Source: Micrococcus sp023147585 (GTDB lineage: Bacteria > Actinomycetota > Actinomycetes > Actinomycetales > Micrococcaceae). Taken from it: 64,000 bases of DNA. The DNA is taken from NCBI RefSeq assembly GCF_044872765.1, contig NZ_CP085253.1:1550001-1614000 (forward strand), given 5' to 3'. The notes beneath the pieces were generated by a model. The model saw only the letters and a program-made list of their open reading frames with translations. It made no database searches and was not told the origin of the DNA. The position numbers and the translations under genes are program-made. Shown here in pieces: positions 52,166 through 59,310 of the stretch (positions within the stretch are counted from its first letter, which is position 1; each line of letters starts with the position of its first letter).

Positions 52166-53260
52166 TCATGCGGTGCGCATCACCCGCACGGGGTCCCGGA
52201 ACGCGGCGAAGGCCGCCGGGAGCAGGCTCGCCACCACGGCGGTGAGCGCGGCGAGCACGGCCACCCCCGCCACGAAGTCCAGCCCCAGCGCCCCGCCCTG
52301 CCCCACGACGACGGCGTAGCCCGTCCCCGCACCCACCACCGCCCCGAGCACCGCCGGCGCGGCGGTGCGGACCGCCACGAGCAGCACGAGGTCCGCGCGG
52401 CCGATGCCCAGGGTGCGGCGGCGGCCGAGGTCGCGGCGACGGATGAGCACGTCGGCGAGCACCACGATCGCCACGAAGAAGGCGCCCGCCCCGAGGATGA
52501 GCAGCAGCAGGGATCGGCCCAGTCCGGCCAGCTCCCCGGTGATCGTCTCGTTCCCGGCGGCCAGCGCCCGCGCGGTCTGCACCTGCGAGGAGCGAGGGTC
52601 GGGGTCGATCACGGCCAGGGCGGAGTCCTGCATGGCGCGGGTGCCGGCGGTGTCCGGGGCCAGGACGCGGACCTGCTGGACCACGAGGGAGGCCGGGGCG
52701 GCGGGCACGGCGAGCGCGTACCCGTCGAGGTCCTCGAACGGCGTGCGCGCCTCGAACGCGCCCACCACGGCCCACTGACGTCCGTCTCCGGACTCGAGCG
52801 CCCCGGAGGGCTGGGCCAGGCCCAGCTCGGCCAGCTTCGCCTCGGGCACCACCACCTCCCCGGGGCCCGGCAGGCGGCCGCGCGTGAGCTCGACGCCGCG
52901 GTCGACGGTGCCCACCACGTGGGTCACCGCCACGCGCGTCCCGCCCGCACCGATCGCGGCGTTCACCGTGTCCACGGGCATGTCGCGGGCCAGGGCGGCC
53001 TCGGCGGCGTCGAGACCGGCGAGGGTGGTGACGGTGGCGCCGGTGAGGAAGCCGGTGCCGCCCGAGTCCGTGACGGTGAGCACGCGCGCCGCGGGCCCGG
53101 AGAGCTCCGCGGCGACGGCGGCCTCCGTGGCGGCCTGACGGCCCACCGTGGCGACGGCGGCGAAGCACATGGCGGCCACCACCAGCAGCACGAGAGCGGA
53201 GGGCACGGGCGAGGTGCGCGCGGCGGTGAGGGCCTCGCGCAGCAGGGTCCTCAGGTTCAC
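52166..53260 (-). CDS. FtsX/MacB-type ABC transporter permease of the peptide cassette
   Basis: A 364-aa permease with the MacB topology. One helix near the N-terminus (SALVLLVVAAMCFAAVATVG) is followed by a large extracytoplasmic domain of about 200 residues, then three helices: LLLLILGAGAFFVAIVVLADVLI, RTAAPAVLGAVVGAGTGYAVVV, GVAVLAALTAVVASLLPAAFAA. It ends FRDPVRVMRTA. GTG 53260 follows GGAGG, 16 bp after the ATPase stop. Such permeases do mechanotransmission or peptide extrusion with a periplasmic adaptor. Last gene of the five-gene cassette. Confidence 0.85.
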   Translation of the reverse strand: MNLRTLLREALTAARTSPVPSALVLLVVAAMCFAAVATVGRQAATEAAVAAELSGPAARVLTVTDSGGTGFLTGATVTTLAGLDAAEAALARDMPVDTVNAAIGAGGTRVAVTHVVGTVDRGVELTRGRLPGPGEVVVPEAKLAELGLAQPSGALESGDGRQWAVVGAFEARTPFEDLDGYALAVPAAPASLVVQQVRVLAPDTAGTRAMQDSALAVIDPDPRSSQVQTARALAAGNETITGELAGLGRSLLLLILGAGAFFVAIVVLADVLIRRRDLGRRRTLGIGRADLVLLVAVRTAAPAVLGAVVGAGTGYAVVVGQGGALGLDFVAGVAVLAALTAVVASLLPAAFAAFRDPVRVMRTA

Positions 53261-53276
53261 GGGCGGGCCTCCGGGT

Positions 53277-53921
53277 TCACAGTCGCACCACCTCGTCCGC
53301 ACGGGCGACGACGGCCGGGTCGTGCGTGGCCACCACCACGGTGCGCCCCTCGGCGGCCGTCTCGGCCAGTGCGTCGAGCACGAGGGAGGCGTTGTCCGGA
53401 TCCAGGTTGCCCGTGGGCTCATCGGCCAGCACCACCGCGGGAGTGTTCACGAGCGCCCGGCACACCGCCACGCGCTGGGCCTGGCCGCCCGAGACCTGGC
53501 CCGGCCGGTGCTCGGCCCGGTGTCCCAGGCCGAAGCGCTCCAGCAGGATCCTGGCCCGGCCTTCGAGCTCGCGACGGGACAGGCCGGCGTAGAGGCCGGG
53601 CTCCACCACCGAGTCCAGGATGGGCCGGGACGGGTCCAGCTCGGCGTCCTGGAACACGAACCCCACGGACGTGGCCCGCAGCCGCGCCCGGCGCCGGTCC
53701 GGGAGGGCGGAGGCGTCGACGTCGCCCAGGCGCACCACGCCCGCCGAGGGCGTGAGCATAAGCCCCAGCACGTACAGCAGCGTGGACTTGCCGCGTCCGG
53801 ACGGGCCGGTGAGCGCGGTGACGGCGCCAGGGGTGAAGCGGTGGGTCAGGCCGTCGAACAGCTCCTCCGCGCCGCGCGTGTACGCGAAGCGCAGGTCCGC
53901 CACGGAGAGCTCCGCGTTCAC
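53277..53921 (-). CDS. ABC transporter ATP-binding protein of the peptide cassette
   Basis: A 214-aa MacB/LolD-like ATPase: Walker A TGPSGRGKSTLLY (about residue 40), Q-loop FVFQDAEL, signature QVSGGQAQRVAVCRAL, Walker B AVVLADEPTGNLD, and H-loop VVVATHDPAVV. GTG 53921 overlaps the adaptor stop (GTGA). The Walker A residue following Gly-Arg-Gly is the expected Lys-Ser-Thr. It powers the FtsX-type permease encoded next. Confidence 0.9.
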   Translation of the reverse strand: MNAELSVADLRFAYTRGAEELFDGLTHRFTPGAVTALTGPSGRGKSTLLYVLGLMLTPSAGVVRLGDVDASALPDRRRARLRATSVGFVFQDAELDPSRPILDSVVEPGLYAGLSRRELEGRARILLERFGLGHRAEHRPGQVSGGQAQRVAVCRALVNTPAVVLADEPTGNLDPDNASLVLDALAETAAEGRTVVVATHDPAVVARADEVVRL

Positions 53922-54973
53922 GGGGCGCCGTTCAGCACGCGCACGGTCTCCCCGGCGTCCACGCCGTCCACCACGGCCAGTCCGTCCGCGGAGCCGCGGA
54001 CGGTGACGGTGCGCTCCTCCTGGACGCCGTCGCGAACCACGGTGACCCTCGCGGCGCCGTCAGGCTGGGTGCGCAGCGCGGACACGGGGACCACGGGCCC
54101 GGTGACGGGCGGGACCACGTTGACCTTCGAGAGCAGGGAGGTGGAGGCCTCGGCGGGCAGGGAGTCGCAGTCCGCGCCGCACACCGCGCCGCCGTCGGGG
54201 GCGGTCAGGGGGATGCGGATCAGCCCTTGGTCGTCCGCGGTGGACTCGCCGGCCACGGCTTCCCACTCGTGCTCGCCGTGGGGCACGGTCACCGCGGTGC
54301 CGGCCGGGATCATGGCGGCCTGGTCCTGGTTGACCTCGATGGCGAACGTGGGCTCGTCGCCGGGGCGGGCGACGATGGTCTCGCCTCCCGCGAGCGCGCC
54401 GCCGACGGCCGTTGCCTTCGCGTCCACGCTGAGTGCGGCGGGGAGTGATTCCAGCACCACGAGCTGGCCCAGCTCCACGGTGCCCGCGGCCGGGTAGTCG
54501 CGCTCGGTGAGCCAGCCGTTCCAGGCGACAGCGGTGGCCTCGTCCCAGGTGCCGGTGACCTCCACCTTCGCCCCCGTGGCGGCGAGCATTCGCTGGAACG
54601 CGGCGACATCGCTGCCGGTGGCGCCCTCGTCGAGCGCCCGCCACTGGGGCAGCTCGCCCTGCACGGCGATCACGGGCTGCTGCGCGACGGCGTACAGCAC
54701 GTCCCCGGCGGCCACCTCACCGGACTCCCCGGCCCGGGTGACGACGCCGGACAGCGCGTTCACGGCGGCCGGCGCCTGCTCGCGGGCCACGGACACGCCG
54801 AGGGTGATGACGCGGCCGAGCTCCTGCTCGGCGACGGTGACGACGGCGTCCTCGGACGGACGCTGATCGGCCTGGGCCGGAGGGGTGAGCGTGGCCCGGC
54901 CGGCCCAGAAGGCGAGGGCGGCGACGAGCACGAGCGTGAGGACGAGAGCGGCCCAGCGGGTGACCTTGCTCAT
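53918..54973 (-). CDS. Membrane-fusion-like adaptor with peptidoglycan-binding domain
   Basis: A 351-aa protein anchored by one N-terminal helix (WAALVLTLVLVAALAFWAG). Residues about 40-105 resemble the biotinyl-lipoyl-like part of MacA/HlyD adaptors. A peptidoglycan-binding type 1 motif follows at about 115-160 (ATGSDVAAFQRMLAATGAKVEVTGTWDEAT), and a beta-rich adaptor end (VVPVSALRTQPDGAARVTVVRDGVQEERTV) closes the protein. This actinobacterial adaptor type is usually encoded with a MacB-like ATPase and permease, as here. ATG 54973 overlaps the lipoprotein stop (ATGA). Confidence 0.82.
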   Translation of the reverse strand: MSKVTRWAALVLTLVLVAALAFWAGRATLTPPAQADQRPSEDAVVTVAEQELGRVITLGVSVAREQAPAAVNALSGVVTRAGESGEVAAGDVLYAVAQQPVIAVQGELPQWRALDEGATGSDVAAFQRMLAATGAKVEVTGTWDEATAVAWNGWLTERDYPAAGTVELGQLVVLESLPAALSVDAKATAVGGALAGGETIVARPGDEPTFAIEVNQDQAAMIPAGTAVTVPHGEHEWEAVAGESTADDQGLIRIPLTAPDGGAVCGADCDSLPAEASTSLLSKVNVVPPVTGPVVPVSALRTQPDGAARVTVVRDGVQEERTVTVRGSADGLAVVDGVDAGETVRVLNGAP

Positions 54974-55698
54974 TCGGAGTATCCGAAGAGCATCGAGTCC
55001 GGGGGCTGAACCGGACAGGCTTCCGAGACCTCGGCGGAGCGCGCGTCCGTGAGGCCCATGATGGAGTCTTGCACGGGCCACCAGCTGATCCGCTCCGGCG
55101 TGTTGAAGGCCGCCAGCCATGTTTCCTTCGAGGGCCGCTGGGATGTGTCCACGGTGATGCCATGGTCCTCAAGACACGGGATGGCGTACTGGTCCCAATA
55201 GTCGTAGAGCAGGCGCAACTGAGCGTCAGAGAACTCCTGGTCCAGGCTCGGATCGATGGGGAACAGGGCATCGCAGGTCCATGAGACCAGTTTCACGGCC
55301 GCCTCCTGCGAGGGCGGCGGAGTGTCATACGTCACCCCCACCATAACCTCGTTGTACGTGGCGGGAACCCCTCGCTCGGTCATGCACTGCGCGGACCATC
55401 TCGCCTGCTCTTGCCTGGAGGTGGCCCACCCGCGACGGGTGACGGCCGGGGGGTTGCTGATGCCCAAGAAGGCGGCGTTTCGTGCGAGCTGTGACTCATA
55501 CCAGCGCTCCCGCTCGTCAGCCTCGGTCATCCGCCGCTCGATCTTCTCGGTGGGCGTCCAGGTCTCGGGATCCCACACCTTCTCTGTAGGGGAACCGGTC
55601 GCCGCGGCGCTCGTGGACGGAGCAGTGGTCGCACATCCAGACAGAGTCAGAACAGCGGTCACCGCCGCGGCGGTGACCGCTGCGAACTTCGTCTTCAT
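54970..55698 (-). CDS. Lipoprotein of the peptide cassette
   Basis: A 242-aa lipoprotein: signal MKTKFAAVTAAAVTAVLTLSGC (Cys 22), then a helical, Trp-rich domain (WDPETWTPTEKIERRMTEADERERWYESQLARNAAF, ISNPPAVTRRGWATS) with Cys in SAQCMTERG, TCDALFP, IPCLEDHG and EACPVQPPDS. I do not recognise the family. Codon use is visibly less GC-biased than in most of the window. The start lies 13 bp after the peptide gene stop. A broken paralogue sits at 56236-59239. It may be an immunity or peptide-handling protein; this is inference from context. Confidence 0.75.
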   Translation of the reverse strand: MKTKFAAVTAAAVTAVLTLSGCATTAPSTSAAATGSPTEKVWDPETWTPTEKIERRMTEADERERWYESQLARNAAFLGISNPPAVTRRGWATSRQEQARWSAQCMTERGVPATYNEVMVGVTYDTPPPSQEAAVKLVSWTCDALFPIDPSLDQEFSDAQLRLLYDYWDQYAIPCLEDHGITVDTSQRPSKETWLAAFNTPERISWWPVQDSIMGLTDARSAEVSEACPVQPPDSMLFGYSE

Positions 55699-55711
55699 CT
55701 TGGGCTCAACC

Positions 55712-56038
55712 TCAGTAGGGGTAATAGCAGTAGCCGTAGGTGCCCGACAGCAGAAGCGAGGTCGATGACCCCGTCCAGGTCTGCGTCATGCGGAGTCCGG
55801 AATCCCATCCATATTTGTATAGCCCAGGCTTCTTGGTGGTCTTTCCGCCGACGTTGTAATACATCGTGTCCGTATACCGCTGCTGCTCCACCTGCAGGCC
55901 GACATACCCGCCTCCGGCACTGCAGTCCTTCCTGCCAGTCTCTGACAACGCTTGCGCTGGCGCCGCTCCAGAGACCGCCAGCAATCCAGCGACAGCCACG
56001 CCAGCGCCTACCCTGCTGGCCCACTGCTTCACACCCAT
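55712..56038 (-). CDS. Small secreted two-cysteine peptide, candidate bacteriocin precursor
   Basis: A 108-aa precursor. A Sec signal peptide (VGAGVAVAGLLAVSGAAPAQA) predicts cleavage after Ala 30. The 78-residue mature part is rich in Gly, Tyr, Thr and Ser, has exactly two cysteines (Cys39 in KDCSAGGG and Cys104 in GYCYYPY) near its ends, and a KYGW motif. That suggests a single long-range disulfide in an extracellular peptide. Size, signal and linkage to an adaptor/ABC/FtsX set recall lactococcin-972-type systems, but sequence similarity to that family is not clear to me. GGAGGAGGAA precedes ATG 56038; the promoter upstream is near consensus. Confidence 0.75.
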   Translation of the reverse strand: MGVKQWASRVGAGVAVAGLLAVSGAAPAQALSETGRKDCSAGGGYVGLQVEQQRYTDTMYYNVGGKTTKKPGLYKYGWDSGLRMTQTWTGSSTSLLLSGTYGYCYYPY

Positions 56039-56081
56039 GATGTTCCTCCTCCGATCTAAAGCCCCTTGTGAGGTGCGTCAC

Positions 56082-56110
56082 ACGCTATGGCGTGGCCCGC
56101 TCAGCGTCAA
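56082..56110 (-). promoter_or_regulatory. Near-consensus promoter of the peptide cassette
   Basis: On the minus strand TTGACG (56105-56110) and TAGCGT (56082-56087) are separated by exactly 17 bp. This gives a leader of roughly 40 nt before the peptide gene and is the best -35/-10 pair found in the window. Confidence 0.8.
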
Positions 56111-56235
56111 GAGTTTTCTCAGATGCTTCACACACCCACGTTTGACCTTGCACCGGAATGCGCCCCGGCACGGCCGTTCCGCCGCGCGCTCGTAACAAAG
56201 GGCGCGGGGTGAGGTGGCCCAGCGGACGGGGCGGT

Positions 56236-56303
56236 TCATCCGTCGAACCCGTAGAGGACGGAGTCAGAGGGCACCTCGGGGCAGGCCTCCATGATCTCGG
56301 CGT
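56236..56303 (-). pseudogene. 3' remnant of a second lipoprotein gene
   Basis: The last 22 codons read NAEIMEACPEVPSDSVLYGFDG-stop, clearly paralogous to SAEVSEACPVQPPDSMLFGYSE at the end of the intact cassette lipoprotein. The IS3-family end (56304) lies directly upstream in the reading direction. The 5' remnant of the same gene is at 58948-59239, on the other side of the insertion. Confidence 0.8.
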
Positions 56304-56330
56304 TGAAGTGCCCTGGGTTTCGTTCCGAGG

Positions 56331-56546
56331 TCAAGACGCAACGGGCGCTGAGTCCTGGTCGTGAGTGTAGGCCGCCTCGACCTCCGCGGGGGTGAGGTAG
56401 TCCAGGGCCTCGTGGAGGCGGGTGGTGTTCCACCAGTGCACCCACCCCATGGTGGCCAGCTCGACCGCCTCGACGGACTCCCAGATCCGCTTGGCGTGGA
56501 TGAGCTCGGCCTTGTAGAGCCCGTTCACGCTCTCGGCCAGGGCGTT
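56331..56546 (-). pseudogene. IS3-family transposase OrfB, C-terminal fragment
   Basis: 72 codons reading NALAESVNGLYKAELIH...VELATMGWVHWWNTTRLHEALDYLTPAEVEAAY, the end of an rve-type integrase domain including the catalytic Glu region. It continues exactly from the SYD codons at 57896-57904 once the IS110 element (56547-57895) is removed. Confidence 0.88.
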
Positions 56547-56562
56547 GATGCTCCTATAGTTG

Positions 56563-57633
56563 TCAACTCGCGATCTGACCGGTGCGAGGGTTGGTCTTCA
56601 CGAGGTGGTAGACCTCGCGGATCACGTACCTCTTGAGGCAGCGAATGATGTCTCGCTTGGACTTGCCCTCCGCGGTGCGTCGTGCCACGTAGGCGATCGT
56701 GGGCTCATGGAAGCGCATCCGCACGATGACTGTCCTGTAGATGGCTGCGTTCAGCTGACGGTGACCGCCATGATTGATCCGATGTTTTCCGCTGGTCATC
56801 CCTGAGCCTGTAGGCACGGGGCTGATGCCGGCGAGCTTGGCGAATGCTGCCTCGCTCTTGATCCGTTCGGGATTGTCCCCGGCCACGATGAGGATCTCCG
56901 CTGCCGTGTCCACGCCGATCCCGAACTGGTCGAGCAGGTGCGGCGCACGCGCGATCACGAGCCCCTTGATCATGGCCTCGAGCTCGAGGATCTCCTCGTT
57001 TAACGACAGCCACCGCCTGGCCAGCGACCGGAGCACATGACGATTGGCCTCCTCCGGCGTGCTCAGCGCGCGGGGGCGCAGGGAAGCGCAGTGGCGGGCG
57101 ATCATCTTCTGCGTCTTCCCCTGCAGTACCTTGCGTAGATTTTCTTCGGCGTGCACGAGCATCGCCTTCAACGTGATCATCGCTGCAGAGCGGTCTTTGA
57201 CCGCAGTGTCGTGAGCGACTTTGAGCTGACGGATCATTTCCACGCTCCCGTCGGCGCTCTTGGGCGTGGCGGTGGCGAAACCCGCGAGGACTGCGCGGGC
57301 CGCGTTCTCAGCGTCCAAGGTGTCGGACTTCCCGTTCAACCGACGCAGGCGTCGGTCTGGGCGCGAGACTTCCACGACCTTGTGCCCCTGGCGACGGATG
57401 TACGAGGCCAGACCAGCCCCGTAGGAGCCTGTGCCCTCGATGCCGAACGCGATGATGGTGCCGTAGTCCGCGGCCCATTCCAGAAGCTGCTGGTAACCGG
57501 CACGGTCGGTGGCGATCGTGCCGGTCGCGAGAATCCCACCGATCGAGTCCATGACGGCGGCCACGTGGATGTGCTTGTGGGTGTCCACGCCGATCACGAC
57601 GTGACCGGAACGGGTGGGGGCGATCTGGCTCAT
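56563..57633 (-). CDS. IS110-family transposase (bridge-RNA-guided recombinase type)
   Basis: A 356-aa transposase. The N-terminal DEDD/RuvC-like domain has GVDTHKHIHVAAVMD (first Asp), AFGIEGTGSYGAGLASYI (Glu), and SDTLDAENAARAVLAG (Asp/Asp). The C-terminal Transposase_20 domain has FGIGVDTAAEILIVAGDNPERIKSEAAFAKLAGISPVPTGSG with the conserved Ser-Gly region. ATG 57633 follows GAAGGA; a longer reading to 57702 lacks support. The gene looks intact, so the element could still be active. Confidence 0.88.
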   Translation of the reverse strand: MSQIAPTRSGHVVIGVDTHKHIHVAAVMDSIGGILATGTIATDRAGYQQLLEWAADYGTIIAFGIEGTGSYGAGLASYIRRQGHKVVEVSRPDRRLRRLNGKSDTLDAENAARAVLAGFATATPKSADGSVEMIRQLKVAHDTAVKDRSAAMITLKAMLVHAEENLRKVLQGKTQKMIARHCASLRPRALSTPEEANRHVLRSLARRWLSLNEEILELEAMIKGLVIARAPHLLDQFGIGVDTAAEILIVAGDNPERIKSEAAFAKLAGISPVPTGSGMTSGKHRINHGGHRQLNAAIYRTVIVRMRFHEPTIAYVARRTAEGKSKRDIIRCLKRYVIREVYHLVKTNPRTGQIAS

Positions 57634-57895
57634 ATACGAGGCTGTCCTTCGGCTACGGGTGCGGGGGCGGCACCGACGCCGGTGGGCGGACAGGACTGTC
57701 ACGGGGACACGGTCACGAAAATGCTCCAGGCTCCTATCAGGTCACGCCCGGACCGGCGGCAGTGGTCGTACGTGCCCGGCCGCGGGCCCGACAGATCAAC
57801 GCTAAGACACCATGTGGGTCAATCGTAGAGATGGGTCAGAGCACCACGGCCAGGACTTCCTCATCCTCGCGGAATCCGGCCCTCAGAGACTGACA
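57634..57895 (-). ncRNA. Candidate IS110 bridge RNA region
   Basis: Non-coding end of the IS110-family element. Plus-strand ATGCTCC and GCTCCTATCAG at 57721-57740 resemble the element's other terminus GATGCTCCTATAG (56547-56559), as expected for a donor-binding loop. GTCGTA at 57765-57770 equals the complement of TACGAC, the left half of the insertion target. These matches are short and the RNA is inferred. Confidence 0.45.
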
Positions 57896-58588
57896 GTCGT
57901 AAGAGTCGCCCACGGTGCCCACTGAGGCGCTCACCCCGGCGGTGATGAGCGCATCCGAGCAGGCCAAGCTGACTACCGCGATCCGAGTGGTGCACCAGGC
58001 CCTGGCGGCCACGGCTGGCGCCAGTGCTCAGCAGCGCGCGCTCCAAGGCCAGCAGCGGCAGCCCCACGGTGTGAAGGCTGCCCGAGACAGCCCATCCCAC
58101 GATGCGCCGGGAGTAGACGTCGGTGATGAACGCGACGTAGCAGAACCCGCCCAGGATCCTGACGTAGGTGATGTCAGCGACCCACAGCTGGTTCGGCCGC
58201 TCGGCGGTGAAGCAACGTTCCACGAGATCAGGGCGGGCGTCTGTCTCTCCTGCAGGGCGGGTCGTGATCGGCTTGCGGCCACGGCGGATTCCCTGCAGGC
58301 CGGCGGTACGCATGAGACGGGCGACCTGGTCCCGGCCGATCTCCCACCCGGCGCGGGCCATCGCATGGTGCATCTTGCGGACGCCGTAGACGCTGTAGTT
58401 CTCCATGTGAATCCGGCGGAGTTCCTCGAGCAGCAGGACGTCTCGCAGGGCCCGCGCGGAGGCCGGTCGTGTCTTCGCGGCGCGGTAGCTCACGTCGAGG
58501 TGATGAACCCACATTCCGTCGCACGAAGGGTGCGGCAGATGGCCTCGACCCCGAACTGATCGCGGTGTTCGTCGATGAACGCGATCAT
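57896..58588 (-). pseudogene. IS3-family transposase OrfB, N-terminal part with two frameshifts
   Basis: Starts MIAFIDEHRDQFGVEAICRTL and continues through the rve domain: NQLWVADITYVRILGGFCYVAFITDVYSRRIVGWAV and GLVHHSDRGSQ (first two catalytic Asp). A 2-nt disturbance after GFITST (near 58490) breaks the frame, and a small deletion after HHSDRGSQ shifts it again before AGVSASVGTVGDSYD. The IS110 element then interrupts it. Not functional as it stands. Confidence 0.85.
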
Positions 58589-58899
58589 CTCGTCGTGGGG
58601 CGGTCGAGCTCCGCTGCGAAAAAAGCCGAGGCGGCCTTGAGGATCTCGTTCGCGCGCCGCGCCTCGGCCAGCTCGCGTTTGAGCCTGCGGATCTCCTCCG
58701 CAGGGGTCTCTGAGACGGGTGCCTGAGCTATTTCGTGGCCGTGGCGTTGGCACCACATCCGCAAGGTCTCTTCGCTGACATCGAGCTGCGGGGCTACCGC
58801 CCGGATGGAATGCGAACGGGGCCCTCCTTGCGTGGCTTGGCGTTCCAGGACCATCCTGACCGCGCGCTCACGCAGCTCGGGGCTGAACTTCTTGGGCAT
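58585..58899 (-). CDS. IS3-family transposase OrfA
   Basis: A 104-aa helix-turn-helix protein: MPKKFSPELRERAVRMVLERQ, SIRAVAPQLDVSEETLRMWCQRHGH, then a leucine-zipper-like EIRRLKRELAEARRANEILKAASAFFAAEL. This is the normal OrfA whose 3' end overlaps orfB for programmed frameshifting. GAAGGAGAATCGGAAC precedes the ATG. The ORF is intact although its orfB is broken. Confidence 0.9.
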   Translation of the reverse strand: MPKKFSPELRERAVRMVLERQATQGGPRSHSIRAVAPQLDVSEETLRMWCQRHGHEIAQAPVSETPAEEIRRLKRELAEARRANEILKAASAFFAAELDRPTTR

Positions 58900-58947
58900 G
58901 TTCCGATTCTCCTTCGTTGGGATCGGAACGAAACCCAGGGCGCTTCA

Positions 58948-59239
58948 CTCTCCGCTGCACGCGAGGAGGATCCGTGATGCGGAGCGTCTGGGCCCGCCGT
59001 TCGAGAGCGGAGCGGTAGGCCGCTTCCTTCTCGGCCTCCGCCGTCAGGACCGGTTGAATCGCGACTGGCGGCGTCCACCGAGATGGACTCCATTCCTCCG
59101 GCGCTGTCGCGCCTGCGCAGTCAGCGACGTCCTGTCCTGCGGATCCGCCTTCATCCCCGCACGCGGCGAGATCGACAGTGAGCGCAAGCCCGACTGCCAG
59201 ACCCCGGCCACGTCTCCCTGTGATGTCAGGCCCGCTCAT
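58948..59239 (-). pseudogene. 5' remnant of the second lipoprotein gene
   Basis: From ATG 59239: a lipoprotein signal with LAAC, then EEWSPSRWTPPVAIQPVLTAEAEKEAAYRSALERRAQTLRITDPPRVQRR. This parallels WDPETWTPTEKIERRMTEADERERWYESQLARNAAFLGISNPPAVTRR of the intact cassette lipoprotein. The reading enters the IS3 end at 58947. Compared with the intact copy, about 150 central residues are missing between this fragment and the one at 56236-56303. Confidence 0.82.
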
Positions 59240-59310
59240 GACCAGAAGCCCTCTGTCCCATGACGATCCTCCTCAGGCCGTCCCGAGTCCCTTCACGCTC
59301 GCTGCAGTCA

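Larger units (their letters stand above)
56547..57895 (-). mobile_element. IS110-family element inserted in the IS3 orfB
   Basis: About 1349 bp inserted precisely between the orfB codons for Asp and Asn in ...GDSYD/NALAESV. Removing it restores TACGACAACGCC. It holds one transposase gene with 262 bp of non-coding DNA upstream and only 16 bp downstream, the layout of the IS110 group, whose upstream end encodes a bridge RNA. No long terminal inverted repeats, as usual for the family. Exact ends could shift by 1-2 bp. Confidence 0.85.
56304..58947 (-). mobile_element. IS3-family element, degenerate and interrupted
   Basis: Terminal inverted repeats at 56304-56328 and 58923-58947 match over 25 bp with one mismatch, starting TG and ending CA as in IS3 elements. 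Without the IS110 insert the element is about 1.3 kb, normal for IS3. It carries orfA and a frameshifted orfB. The flanking 3-bp sequences differ, so no target duplication remains. That agrees with loss of the middle of the lipoprotein gene next to it. Confidence 0.88.

Noticed and set aside
55712..56038. Firm assignment of the small peptide to the lactococcin 972 family
   Set aside because: Size and context fit, but the mature sequence lacks a convincing match to the family pattern as I know it; kept as a candidate only.
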